Assembly: GCA_907164885.2 (NCBI GenBank)
Contig: OU015491.1
Coordinates: 115,493,288-115,557,287 of the forward strand
Direction: 5' to 3'
Length of the DNA: 64,000 nucleotides
Origin: Dolomedes plantarius
Lineage: Eukaryota; Arthropoda; Arachnida; Araneae; Dolomedidae
The position numbers and the translations under genes were made by a program. The notes under the pieces are model-generated. The model did no database searches. It had not been told where the DNA came from and saw only the letters and a list, made by a program, of their open reading frames with translations. The stretch's first letter is position 1; each line of letters begins with the position of its first letter. This document shows, one piece after another, positions 22,731 through 33,889 of this stretch.

Positions 22731-23811
22731 GATTTTGAAATTTTAATAACTTTGTTGGATTTCTTTTTTTAAGAATGTTAGTGTAAGTTTTTTCTCGAAA
22801 GATTATATTTATTTATGTGTGAAAGAACTTTTCGACGTTCAAATATTTCGTTTTACTAGACTGTCAGAGGGAGTTCTGTCGTTTAAGTAAATCATTGAGT
22901 TACATATTATGATGTAAGCAGATTAACATATGTACAGCAGAATAACATATGTTGTCAAGCAGTGGAATGTAAATATTGCCAATTACTAAAGAATTCTTGA
23001 ACATAAATCATTATATAACAATTTATATATGTCTTAAAGAGAAATATTTACACAGTTATTTTAACGGATTTTGAAATTTTAATAACTTTGTTGGATTTTT
23101 TTTAAGAATGTTAGTATAAGTTTTTTCTAACAAGATTATATTTATTTATATGTGAAAGAACTTTTCGTCGGTCAAATATTTCTTTTTACTAGATTTTCAG
23201 AGGGAGTGCAGTAGTTTCATTAAATCATTGAATTACGAATTATGATGTAAGCAGATTAACATATGTACGTAAAGAAACTGTGTACGAAATGTGAACAATA
23301 GATATATCGGTATTTTGTCAAACAGTGGAATGTAAATACTGTTAGTTACTAAAGAATTCTTGAACATAACTCATTTTATACTGATTTATATCTTTGAGAA
23401 TATTTATGTCTTTGAGAGAAATATTTTCTCATTTGCATTTAGCGGATTTTGAAATTTTAATAACTTTGTTGGATTTCTTTTTTTAAGAAAGTTAGTATAA
23501 GTGTTTTCTAGCAAGATTATATTTATTTATGTGTGAAAGAACTTTTCGTCGTTCAAATATTTCTTTTTACTAGACTTTTAGAGGGAGTTCAGTCATTTAT
23601 GTAAATCATTGAGTTACAAATTATGATGTAAGCACATTAACATATCCACGTAAATAAATTGTGTAAAAAATGTGAATAATACATATTTTGGTATTTTTCA
23701 AACAGTGGAATGTAAATATTGCCAGTTACGAAAGAATTCTTGAACGTAACAAATTTTATAACAATTTATAAATGTCTTAAAGATGAAATATTTTCGCAGT
23801 TAAATTTAGCG
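22731..23811. repeat. Three-unit tandem repeat, units of 336, 378 and 367 bp
   Basis: Units start at 22731, 23067 and 23445, each with gattttgaaattttaataac. Shared phrases in each unit include gtgaaagaacttttcg, ttttactaga, cagtggaatgtaaat and aaagaattcttgaac. The units differ by substitutions and by indels of a few tens of bases, including a segment around gtgtacgaaatgtgaa missing from unit 1. No coding capacity. Confidence 0.92.
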
Positions 23812-24059
23812 TAAATCTCTTTTTATGCAAATTATTTAGGGTATTTTTTGTATTGTCGATTACTATGTAAAACCGAAGTGTCAGTGAAATTATAAACAAA
23901 AAAATTCAATATTTGCTCTCCACCTTAAATGCTAGTGCTATCTAACTAATAACATAATTCGTATGTATACAGGAAATGTAAAATGACTCTCACGTTGCCA
24001 TTCTAGAAGTGTACGTAAAGATAATATTTTACTTAATGTTAATTTTTCTCATGAAAATA

Positions 24060-24061
<2 letters not shown>

Positions 24062-24096
<35 letters not shown>

Positions 24097-24258
24097 CTAG
24101 CATTATTGCATGGCGTTGCCCGGGTAGATGTATAGATATAAAATTTTTGATGCATTCCATCAAAAAACATGCTGGGCTGCACTCCCCGCTATTCATCTTC
24201 ATCTGGCTAGACAGATTGCGCCTAGCGCGTTTCAATGAAATGATATACAAACAATAAG
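24062..24258. repeat. (TA)n array followed by dispersed repeat family C
   Basis: A TA array at 24066-24097 is followed by cattattgcatggcgttgc and ccgggtagatgtatagat, continuing to atgaaatgatatacaaac. The inverse orientation of this sequence is at 63391-63540, where part of it is also folded back on itself. Confidence 0.75.
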
Positions 24259-24779
24259 AAAGAAAAAAACTTTGAGCCTGCGGACCTTCGTCTGATTATA
24301 CGTGTGATTTTATTGAGAATTAATAACACAGTGTTGCGTGATTCGCACGTTTGGATTGAATAAGTTTACTGTTTAATTATATTTGTTAGATACTGTTTAA
24401 TTAGATTTAATTAGATTTGTTTGATCCACTGTTTAATTAGAAATAAGTTTTATAATTTACATTTGCCTTTATTATTTATTTTTCGCTTAAAAACTCAGTT
24501 TTTTCCACATCACCCAAGAGGTAAAGTGCAAGATGCATTATCACCTTTATTTATTCAAAGTAAGGCGGGATTCCTCATGAAGCCTATTTTCCTTACTTTG
24601 GTGATTCGGTTTTTTATTGTCGACAGGCCAAAATCCGCATCGGTTTTTAATTTTCCCAAGGCCAAAAACCGTAGAAAAAGCAAATTGCAAATTGGTTCAA
24701 GTGATGAGAAAACTGCAAATAACAAGGGACACAAAGCAGAGCCGGGAAAGTTGTGATAAAACATACTAATTTGAACTGC
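24259..24779. other. Unassigned sequence
   Basis: A 111-codon plus-strand open frame (24421-24756) is opposed by another on the minus strand. Neither has a recognisable domain, so I do not call a gene. Confidence 0.45.
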
Positions 24780-25325
24780 ATTCTGAAAAAACTCCCATCT
24801 CAGTTAGTCTAGTGGTTAAATTTTATCTTTCACCGTATTTTAATATTTCTTTTGTCAATTTATTTCATTGTTATGCACGTGACGCAAAATTAATTTAAAG
24901 TATCACAAGAAGAAAAGAAAACACGTGATCAGCATTTCATAAATTAAATTCTAAAAATTAATCTTTAAAAATTCACCAAAAATCAGAAAAGGGAGGTAAA
25001 GATTCGAAAAAGATTTCGTTTTAAAGAAATTTTTAGGTAAATATTTAGGTAAATATTAGGTAAAATTTTTAGGAAATTTTTAAAGAAATTTTCTCGTGAT
25101 ATAAATTTTATAACCCTCGGATTATCATTTTAAATGCAAACTTAAAAAAATTAGAAAAACAGCTTAAAAATTTAAGTTTAAAAATTCGAAGAATTTCTCA
25201 AAAATCTTTATCAGAGCACCCCTCCACTATAGACTCCACTATAGAAGAATAGCCATGCAAAATTTCAGCTCTTTATGTCCAACAGTTTGGACTGTGCGAT
25301 ATCTGTCAGTCAGTCAGTCAGTTAG
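24780..25325. repeat. Dispersed repeat family A, partial copy
   Basis: Matches 38600-39110 in order: acatactaatttgaa, a phrase gttagtctagtggttaaa resembling a pol III A box, gttatgcacgtgacgc, aaacacgtgatcagca, and gccatgcaaaatttcagc, with a run of cagt repeats at the end. The left part seen at 13141 is missing. Confidence 0.8.
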
Positions 25326-25387
25326 GCAGGGCCAAAGGTTATTTCCATGAAGCTCTGTAGCTTCATTGATATTAAAACCATTTAGAG

Positions 25388-25678
25388 TGTGTGTGTGTGT
25401 CTGTATCCACTTGGGGTTGGCAATGACCGCGCGAGGGATAGGTTTCGGATTTCACTGATAACATGGTGTGGCGAACGGTCTGTATCCACAGGGGGTAAGC
25501 GCAACTCTTATGGGCACAAAAAATCATTAAAAAATTGATTTAAATACAACTAACTGAGCCTCAAACTTCGTTTTTGCTGCGCTGAGTTTCTCGGATCATA
25601 TACAGTAACTATGCCGAATTTGGTCCCGGTGGGTGAAACAGTCTATGATTCTATAGCGTACAAACAAACAGACAAGCT

Positions 25679-25715
<37 letters not shown>
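25388..25715. repeat. Dispersed repeat family B with GT and TA microsatellites
   Basis: Contains a short (GT)n at 25388-25401, then tgccgaatttggtcccggtg and acagtctatgattctatag, and ends in a TA array at 25681-25715. The inverse orientation is at 62541-62760, also joined to a TA array at the same edge, so the array belongs to the repeat. Confidence 0.75.
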
Positions 25716-25719
<4 letters not shown>

Positions 25720-26083
25720 ACATGCCAACACAGTCCCATGTTAACGGAGACCAGAGTCGACATGTCACACCTCAGGAATCTGTAGTCATGGCCAAGAATT
25801 TAGGAATCTTTTCATTTAAGAAATACTTTTATTATTCGTTTCTTAACATCGATGACGGCGGTTTACTAGGCAACAATGCCACGCCAAAATCTGCTCTTCG
25901 AGGTATACTGGAACTTATATAAACTTCATTCCATCACGTGGCTAAAGGCCGTGATTTAATCGCTGATTGGTTAAAAGTTTAGTGTTTATGTGCAAATCTG
26001 AATTTTTTGGACCCCACGCCGCGTCGCGTCTAATTTCGTCAAAAAGTCAGCCATCTTGAATGATTTTGGCAAAGGCTGTAACA
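25716..26083 (-). mobile_element. Candidate solo LTR, minus strand
   Basis: The block starts TGTAACATGCC and ends GGCTGTAACA on the plus strand, giving TGT...ACA ends. On the minus strand a TATA box (GTTTATATAAG, plus 25914-25924) is followed about 90 bp later by AATAAAA (plus 25827-25833), the order expected inside an LTR. One edge touches a TA array, so the target duplication cannot be judged and none is evident. Confidence 0.45.
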
Positions 26084-26256
26084 ATGGAATTTAACACGAA
26101 TGCCCAAGGGAAAATTAAGTACTTAATAAGATTAAAAAGGGGTATGTAATTTTGAAGTAGAGTGAGGAATTAATGGCAATTAATGTATTAGTAGAGTGAG
26201 GAGTTAATGGTTTTTAAAAGTTAAGATTCTTGACTTTAGAAATTACTAGTTTTTTA

Positions 26257-26315
<59 letters not shown>

Positions 26316-28128
26316 GTATGTATGTATGTATATATTAAATTGTTTATCCCGTTTTAAAATATATTTTTTACATTATTCTATGGTAAGTATTATGTACCTT
26401 TGCATTTCAGTTCTTTTAATTGTCTGACAGAAATTTTTGTGACGTGTTATTCCATCAACGAACGTTATTTAAAAAAGATTAAGACGCCTTAAACTCCTTA
26501 GTTACCTTTGAATACAATATTTGAGGACGGAATAATCCATTAAATACAATTTTGGAGTTTGATTTAAGCAATGGAAAACTTAGTATCTGACACTATCAGG
26601 GTTAACGTTTTCTTAATATGTTCTAAAATAGTTATCCTTTTTTTCCTCAGAGACGTAAAAAAATTCAAATATATAGCAGCTTTTGCTATACTTGCTTTTT
26701 TTACTACCTTATTACAGAATAATTTAATAATGTAGACTACCTTGCAACAATTTTCAAATTTTAGCGATACGTTTGCATCTATATATTTTACAAATTACGT
26801 TTTTAATTTTGGGGTTTTTGTATGCTTAAAAAATGTTGTTAGTTCAAAGCAATTTTGTCCGTTCTAAGAGCTGTATTTATAAAACAAAATATGTCGCATC
26901 AGTGACTTTTAACATTAATCCACCTTTAAACCCATTTGAGTTAGTAGCATTTAATATAGAAACCAAGGAGATTGAATAGGAGTTGAAGGGAACGTGGCAA
27001 GAAAAACTCTTAAATAGCCGTTAAGTCATCGATAGAAATAAAATTACAAATCTTCCAAAACAAATGTATGGAATGTTGCATTAGTTTTATAAGCTAGAAA
27101 TGCTAAAGGACAAATATTCTTAGTACATAAAATATATTTCTTTGTTATATACCAAAATCGTGTTAAAACATTCAGGGAGTTTTTCAAAACATACATTTCA
27201 ATACACTGTTATAATCATTCACTTGCATATTTATAAAAGTCATATTAAGAAATGAATGAGTATTGTTAACGTAATTATGTTTGTAATTTCTGTCTTTCAT
27301 AAAATCATGATACAGTAAACTTACTCTTCTTTTGTTTTGTAATTAATTAACAAGAGCAAAGGTTCATTTTACAAACAGCAGCAAACATCAAATGAATATG
27401 TGTTTAAATAATCATCAGCATACAGTAAAAATAAAATGAATGTTATTAAATACAATTCAAACATCAGATAGACTACTCAGTTAGCAAGTAATGGGAGTGA
27501 TATAATCCGTAAAATTAATAATAGCACGTATTTCAAATCTTCTTAGAAGATAAATAACATATCCCGTAACTATATATTCCTACATTTGTAATTAAATTAA
27601 AATTCAAGAACATATAACTTTAGTTATATAAAGATTGAAATATAATTATCAGTATGTTATAAATGCTTTATCATATAACAATGGAAGGCATTTTAACAGA
27701 GCAATGCGATCCTTAGCTTATTATTTTGCTTAATAATCGAATTTGAATGTAGCTAAAACATCTTAAAGAACAATGTTAACTAAAACTTCCTTTTTTAAAT
27801 GACAAAGCATGAGTCATTTGCACACAAAGAATTTATTTTTTTCCGTTATGCTTACAGCAATTCTTTTCGACAATGAGTATTCTTAGATTTATATTAAAAG
27901 TGAAAATTAATTTTTACATCAGATAAATCGATTTCTTTTGTCAATAAATGCTCCCAAAAATCCTCAGTAGAATGTAAAATTGGCCGTTTGGTTTAGAGTA
28001 ACAGGCAGAGCCTTTCTTTCCGCCGCAGAAGATGAGGTGTGTTTGTCATTAAGAAAAAAATCACAAATGTGAGTTGAGATTTATTTTTCACAGACTGATC
28101 AAAGGGAATTATGGTCTTTATGAAAGTC
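26084..28128. other. AT-rich stretch with a (TA)n array, no gene
   Basis: A TA array lies at 26263-26311, followed by a few gtat repeats. The rest is plain AT-rich sequence with only very short open frames. Confidence 0.6.
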
Positions 28129-28545
28129 CAGCGTGTCCAGCGAAGGAGTCCCTGATTTCAAATCTAAAAATCTCGAAAGCAAAGATCTGTAGAAGAATGC
28201 AACAAACTGGTTGTTTATCGTGAAAGCTGTCTGAATTTTATACACTAATTTTCGGAATAGTTACAAAAGCTGCTAACAGATTGAGCTGTTAGCCAAATGT
28301 TATTGGCGCAGGCATGGGTTGGCCTCCATATTCGCCGGACCTGAGTCCTTGTGATTATTTTTTATGGGGCACATTGAAAGATACTGTCCATAGGAATCAT
28401 CCCACCACGATTTGTGTAGCATCTGAATCGGTTTCTGTTGAGACACTACAAGATGTGATGGAAAACTTTATTGTTCGTTTGCCCCACCTCCGTACAGGGA
28501 ATGGTGGAGATTTTGAAAACATTGTGACGTAGTGATTGCAAATGT

Positions 28546-28605
<60 letters not shown>

Positions 28606-28812
28606 GCTTGCAAAGACGACGAATTTATTTATGCATGCTGATACGAGTTGTAGAGCGCCATCTTTTAGCAGCTTTTGTAACTATTTTGGAAATTAGTGTA
28701 TAAAATTCTCACAGCTCTCACGATAAACATACAATTTGTTGCATTCTTCTACAGATCTTTGTTTTCGAGATTCTTAATATTGAAATCAGGGACACCTTCG
28801 CTGGACACACTG
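28129..28812 (+). mobile_element. Mariner-like remnant with ~153-bp terminal inverted repeats
   Basis: The left end (28129-28280) starts CAGCGTGTCCAGCGAAGG. The right end (28660-28812) is its inverse, starting on the minus strand CAGTGTGTCCAGCGAAGG. The arms match over about 150 bp with scattered differences, including shared GTAGAAGAATGCAACAAA. TA follows the right end, but TC, not TA, precedes the left. Between the arms are a C-terminal transposase fragment and a TA array (28549-28592), so most of the gene has been lost. Confidence 0.82.
28314..28532 (+). pseudogene. Mariner-like transposase, C-terminal fragment
   Basis: About 72 codons. WPPYSPDLSPCDYFLWGTLK is the block that carries the third catalytic residue in mariner-type transposases; here it is the Asp of CDYFLWG. 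It ends with NGGDFENIVT, like the usual C-terminus of these proteins. The DNA-binding domain and the first two catalytic Asp residues are absent. The stop is just before the TA array and the right inverted repeat, so this is the natural 3' end of an internally deleted element. Confidence 0.82.
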
Positions 28813-28937
28813 TAAATTTAAATTGTTAGGTATAATATTTATAACACATTTTTTATAGTGTCTTAATAATTATCTATCAAACATCAGTCTACAGTTTGAA
28901 TAGAATAATATTTCAACTTCTTATATATTCTTCAATA

Positions 28938-28979
<42 letters not shown>

Positions 28980-29862
28980 TGCCTGTTAAAACAAATTTCA
29001 TAGTAGTTAAACCATGACAAACTACCGCTTTATACCTTGCGATCTAAATTTTACACAATTCAGGATAGACGATGATTCTTTTCGTAGTGTGTTCGTTGAC
29101 TGTACTTTGTCAGTCCATAGTAAAGATTAAAAAATAAAATCCACATTAAGATTTCCTTTCTCTCGAGCGAACTGATGGATAGTATTTTTGCTAAAGAGCA
29201 CATAAGAGAGCAAAACCTAGATCTAACTCTACATGTATACTAGTGATGTATATTTTTTGCTTGAAAGTGTTATTTCACAAATACCCCAGTCAAAATTTAC
29301 CCGATTATGACGAATGGCTAAAAAAAATATGAAAGTTTTGAAAATTGGTGGAGATGTTTGTTTAGGCATGCTAATGAACACACTAAAAAACCCCACCGAT
29401 CAGACTTGAGCTTTCGCCGCCATCTTGGAAAATGTGTACACTTTTTTGTTTTTTGCAAGTAACTTGAGAAATATGGATTTTATGTAACAAATTTTAATAC
29501 AAAAATTGAAGAGCGTTAAATTGTGAAGAAAAACATTATTTACATGTTTTTTATAAGTCTAACACGAACAGAGATAATTGACTTCGAAAGGACCGAACTA
29601 TCACACCTAGGACGCGGATGTGCGGGTCATTCCGATCGTGATGGGGGATTGACCCGCGCATGTGCACCAAATGTCTTGCATACTCACGTTTGTCAAACCT
29701 CTGCATATCAAAGCTCAAGAGAAAGTTGCAGCAACATCCAATCCATTGTTGTCAGGGTGTATTGTGAGACTTGATGGATTCTATCTTTTTATGTCATACT
29801 TAGGCTGCATTGGGTACATAATGGCTGGAGGTGGGTAACAATAAATACTAAATTTGATGTAG
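28813..29862. other. Unassigned sequence with a (TA)n array
   Basis: A TA array lies at 28937-28977. An 83-codon open frame at 29523-29774 has no recognisable domain. Nothing else is seen. Confidence 0.5.
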
Positions 29863-30055
29863 GCAACTACGGCAGTAGAAAAAATTTTGCCTGGCCATGC
29901 TTACGCTAGAAAATTCCTAGCTAATTTAATTACCCAAACAGCTTTAGCAAAAATCATTTTTGACGCCATGGATATATCTGATTTCAAAAGCAATAATCTC
30001 CATGAGTTGTTTAGAGATTTTGCTACTGAACTACTATCGCTAGAAACAATAAACG
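29863..30055 (+). pseudogene. Fragment of an uncharacterised protein (N-terminal side)
   Basis: The open frame after a TAG at 29860-29862 reads with a protein-like pattern (HAYARKFLANLITQTALA, then FRDFATELLSLE). It is cut at 30056, where a 259-bp direct repeat begins; the codons after that belong to the repeat. From memory it resembles a segment of a high-copy uncharacterised animal protein family whose later segments appear at 31767-32098, but I cannot name the family and the assignment is unverified. Confidence 0.4.
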
Positions 30056-30314
30056 GTGTAAGGTATACACAAGATTCGATTCACAAGAATCGAACTTTTG
30101 AGTGAATGAATTAAAGAAGCTGCTTTAGATATGCTAATTTCGGCATACGTGCTTAGTATAAATACCACGCAGCGTCATTAATGAAAAGGAGGGGAGGTTG
30201 TTAAGGTTGAAAAGGTGTTATCCTGCGCTAGTGCTTAGCGGGCCAGAAGTTTACATGGCAGTACTGCTGGTTTGACTTACTGTTCGTGGGTATAAAAATA
30301 TATTGTTCTTGAAA
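30056..30314. repeat. Direct repeat of the composite structure, copy 1
   Basis: Starts GTGTAAGGTATACACAAG and ends GTTCTTGAAA, and is nearly identical to 31278-31541. It carries TATAAATACC near 30158. A short hairpin (AAGATTCGATT with AAGAATCGAACTT) lies at its start. Copies differ mostly in the length of a G run (about 30190). Confidence 0.9.
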
Positions 30315-31277
30315 TATAAAAATAAATTTGACAAAATAGAATCTGCATTAAAATCTAATACCGATACAAGCAAAAGTACGAAGAAAAGTAAAGTGTGCAC
30401 TACAAAACCTCCATCTAAGGATGAACGTGGCACACATAAGGTACACAAGGTTATCAAAAGGAAGAATGACAATTTTAAAGTTCCTTTGCATAAGTACAGG
30501 AAACGGAAGATTTCTGCCGCCCAGCAAGGTTGGCCTCCTCCCAAGAGACCTCCTGTCCATCGTCAAGCCGGACCAACGACCTGCTGCACGAAGGATGCCC
30601 ACACGGTCAACGAACCCCTTTACTAAGACTGCGACCATCAAGAGAGGTTCCACGGATTGGACAGACTGGTGCAAGGAAGTTGCTGCATTCATGAGAACAA
30701 GTCTTGTATCAACTTTCTTATTCTAACTCCCACCCTTTAATAAAACCGAACCAAATTGGTTTGCAGTTCCCCCAGTGTATATACTGTAAACATTTTGAGG
30801 GGAAGTGGTGAGGCACTGAAAAAAAAAAGACATACTGTTGTTTTATAAATTTTTGAAGGGGACATGTAGTGACTAGGAAAAAAATACATACTGCACAATA
30901 TACCAATTAACCACTAATGTACTAACTTCACAAAAAAATAACACATGTACATTATAAATTGGGGGAGAGCAGATACAGTCAAGAAATGTCATGCTGTGCA
31001 ATTGTGTTGTCACTTTTAATTAAAATAGATATTTTAGGGCGCAGTTGGCAGCCCAGTATCCGCAACTCTGCAAATCCACTGTTTGATAGTGTCACCTGGA
31101 CCCTTCGGGGTTAGTTTTGTAAAATGGTAGTGGCGTTTTTCCTCCACACAACGTGTGGAAGGTTTTTTTTGACTTTGCCACCCATTATGTCAAAAGTCAG
31201 ACCAGCACGCGTTTTCAATTAGTTAACTGAAGCCGTTCAGACCTCAGTTACCTAATTTTTTTTTTCGAGGGAGGCCA
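30315..31277 (+). other. Region between the direct repeats, with Lys-rich frame remnants
   Basis: About 960 bp. Immediately after copy 1 an open frame of about 100 codons is rich in Lys, Ser, Thr and Pro (KSTKKSK, KYRKRKISAAQQGWPPPKR) and overlaps another frame. Neither matches a family I know. The part from 31020 to 31260 is GC-richer, with ctggacccttcggggtta, and holds no coding signal. It is either captured sequence or part of an unrecognised element. Confidence 0.4.
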
Positions 31278-31715
31278 GTGTAAGGTATACACAAGATTCG
31301 ATTCACAAGAATCGAACTTTTGAGTGAATGAATTAAAGAAGCTGCTTTAGATATGCTAATTTCGGCATACGCGCTTAGTATAAATACCACGCAGCGTCAT
31401 TAATGAAAAGGAGGGGGGGGGGGGTTGTTAAGGTTGAAAAGGTGTTATCCTGCGCTAGTGCTTAGCGGGCCAGAAGTTTACATGGCAGTACTGCTGGTTT
31501 GACTTACTGTTCGTGAGTATAAAAATATATTGTTCTTGAAAGCTGTGTTTATACATTCCGTACAAGTAGTACGCATGCTTATTGCTGTAAAAGCCAATTA
31601 TATGTGCAACGAATTCAATAAACATTGTTTCATGTATAAACTGTGTTTGCTTCAAATTCAAATAGAGTGCCACTTCAAATTATATACACCCAAGTCTGGG
31701 TAGAAGTGAGTATAG
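31278..31715. repeat. Left arm of a long inverted repeat (contains direct repeat copy 2)
   Basis: The first 264 bp repeat 30056-30314. From about 31330 to 31715 the sequence is an inverted, diverged match to 32216-32650. Shared phrases are GTACAAGTAGTACG, TTCAATAAACATTGTTTC, AGTGCCACTTCAAATTATA and CTGGGTAGAAGTGAG. It contains both TATAAATACC and AATAAA, about 230 bp apart, so it could carry a promoter and a polyadenylation signal. Confidence 0.85.
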
Positions 31716-31766
31716 GTTCTCTATAACGGACATACTCATATACGAACCATCGTATATGAGATTAAA

Positions 31767-32098
31767 ATGAGGATGACTTTGAAGCAATTGAAAGAGAATG
31801 GTCCCACTGCAGCCATCTGGGTTCAGTACTTTGAAATAGTAAACTTTATGAAAGCTTGATCACCGTCAATTGTACTGTGAAAATAAACGGTTTCAATATA
31901 GTAGAAAACCCGTTTTTGCTTTTTCAGGGGATAGAGATTGATAAACAAAACGACAAAGACTTAGCATTTTATTTTGAATATGAGTTAGCTCCTTTTCCGT
32001 TGGCTCTGTTTAATGAGGCTGGCATGCGAGAGACAATGATATTGACCGTGTACGACATTTTTGAAGTTCCAAACAAAGACCTTAACCTCCTGAACTGA
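31767..32098 (+). pseudogene. Fragments of an uncharacterised protein between the inverted arms
   Basis: Two reading frames meet at 31856-31859. The first, from the ATG at 31767, reads LKENGPTAAIWVQYFEIVNF and stops. The second reads VNCTVKINGFNIVENPFLLF, then FYFEYELAPFPLALFNEAGM, and stops at 32098. From memory these two blocks sit far apart in a family of large uncharacterised animal proteins found in many copies, so the gene looks internally deleted by several hundred codons with a frame change at the joint. I cannot give a function. The homology claim is unverified. Confidence 0.45.
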
Positions 32099-32215
32099 GT
32101 CAACATTGTGGACAGTGGTTTTCTCCTACACCCTGTCAAATGGGGAACACAATAAGTTAACTTTTTCGGCTGTTTGCACAAATTAAGTTATCTATATAAA
32201 AAAGCATAATGGCTG

Positions 32216-32690
32216 TAGAGTATAGCTCACTTCTACCCAGAATTGGGTGTATATAATTTGAAGTGGCACTCTAAATGAATTTGATACAAACACAGTTTAT
32301 ACATGAAACAATGTTTATTGAATTCGTTGCACGTATAGAATTTACTTTTACAGCAATAAGCATACGTACTACTTGTACGGAATATATATTATCATTCAAT
32401 AAAAATACACATTGCAAATATTCACAAACCAGTAGAATCAAACCAGCAGTACTGCCACGTAAACTTTGGGCCCCCTAAGCACTAGCGTAGGATAGCACCT
32501 GGAGCTGCTTTCCTCGTAGCTCCCGTTAACTCGCTTATCTATCAAACTTAACAAAACCTTCTTCAACCTCTGTATTAATCAAGCTGCTCGATATTTATAC
32601 CAAGCGCGTATGCCGAAATAGTATATCTCAAGCAGCTTCTTTAATATTATACGTTAATGCGTGATATCCATATGAATAGCAAATCCAAAT
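32216..32690. repeat. Right arm of the long inverted repeat
   Basis: The inverse of 31278-31715 with many substitutions and several indels; the match is clear from the phrase CTTCTACCCAGAATTGGG outward to about AAGCAGCTTCTTTAATA near 32640. The arms enclose about 500 bp. The outer limit is not sharply defined. Confidence 0.8.
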
Positions 32691-33012
32691 AAATGCTAGA
32701 AATTTACTATTAGAAAATGAAGTACTGCTAAATTTAAGTTAGTTGCTAACACCTTTTTTTTATATTTGTGTAACTGCAATTATTTTCCGAAACTTCCGGA
32801 TATTTCACATCATTTTCTTCTTGCCATGCATAGAAGAGGAATTATGGGTTTTGGTAATTAGGTAATACAGAAGTTCGTGCGCACTTTATGGAAACGTTTT
32901 TGTAATTTATTTTTGTCGTTTGCATTTTGAGATAGAAATTTGACAACTTCAGAACAATCATCTGCTACTGTTTTCTTTATTGGAATGTAAAATAAAAAAA
33001 TTTATTTTGAAA
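32691..33012. other. Unassigned AT-rich sequence
   Basis: Nothing recognised. Confidence 0.5.
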
Positions 33013-33150
33013 ATGGCTCCTAAAATTGATAGATGGCTCGAAGGTTACGCATCTGCGCTTTTAGAGAAGAAATATTCATATCAACAAATTATAAAGCGGT
33101 GTAAAAATCGTGGTTATGGCATTTCAAAAAAGGTATTTGGGATCTATTAA
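33013..33150 (+). pseudogene. Possible transposase N-terminal helix-turn-helix fragment
   Basis: 45 codons from the ATG at 33013 to TAA at 33148. The segment ALLEKKYSYQQIIKRCKNRG followed by YGISKKVFGIY has the pattern of the first DNA-binding helices in Tc1/mariner and related transposases. It is cut by a stop or frameshift, and no catalytic domain follows. It could also be a chance open frame. Confidence 0.35.
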
Positions 33151-33189
33151 ATTTGAAAGGGAAAAAACGTCTGACTGAAAGTAAAAATG

Positions 33190-33325
33190 AGTAAAGTTTA
33201 TTCAGCTTACTTGCGGTACCAGAATGTGTGGGTTCGAGTTCCATTATTGACATGGATGTTTGTAGCCATTTGGAATCGGCTATAAGCTATAGGTCCCGAT
33301 ATAATTAGCCTCGTACAGCAAAAAA
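33190..33325 (+). repeat. tRNA-derived SINE relic (family 1)
   Basis: Contains a B-box-like GTGGGTTCGAGTTCC, then catggatgtttgtagcc, gaatcggctataagc and ataattagcctcgtac. This matches the minus-strand copy at 12835-12972 and the tail of 42075-42205. Confidence 0.65.
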
Positions 33326-33429
33326 TAACCACAACTCACTCAACCAAACCAACCTTACCGAGGTGGATGAGTCTAAGTTTAAAGAAACAGTACACCGCAA
33401 TCTGAGAATTTCGATTAGTTAGTTAAAAT

Positions 33430-33600
33430 AGCGGCCGCCCACGTGCTATAGTGGCTACGGTCTTAACTTACACTTAGCTCGGGTGGCTAGCTTAGGTTCA
33501 AATCCCCAGTAAAGCTTGAATGTTCACGTGTTGTCTCCTTATATGGAGTTATGTTGGCTCACGTAAATGTTGCTTCCGTTATAAAGTAACCAACAAGATT
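33430..33600 (+). repeat. Second tRNA-like SINE relic
   Basis: An A-box-like tatagtggctacggtc is followed about 35 bp later by a B-box-like ggttcaaatcccc, then a non-tRNA tail. This is the spacing of a pol III promoter. It differs from family 1 in its tail, so I list it separately. Confidence 0.45.
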
Positions 33601-33889
33601 TCGCGGTATATTGTGCGAGTGTTTCACAACAATTTCCTCCGCATTAAAAAAAAAAAAAAGTTAAACGAGCTTTAAACCCGTGACACTCGATCTAGCACTG
33701 TGATCGCGTAGTAGACATTAATTGTAAAAATGAGTTATAAGTGATTAGAAACCCCTTTCGTTATTAAGGTGTTACATCCCTATTGCCCTTTGTAAATCGA
33801 AAGCACATTTAGTATACTTAACCTACTAACCATTTTGCCTTAGTATTGACTTAAGCCAGCGCTCTTATCGGCCAGTATTAATATGTTAA

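Noticed and set aside
22731..23811. Gene duplicates
   Set aside because: The repeated units have no conserved reading frame; it is a non-coding tandem repeat.
30348..30692. 114-codon minus-strand frame opposite the Lys-rich frame
   Set aside because: It overlaps two plus-strand frames and has no recognised motif; at most one could be real and none is supported.
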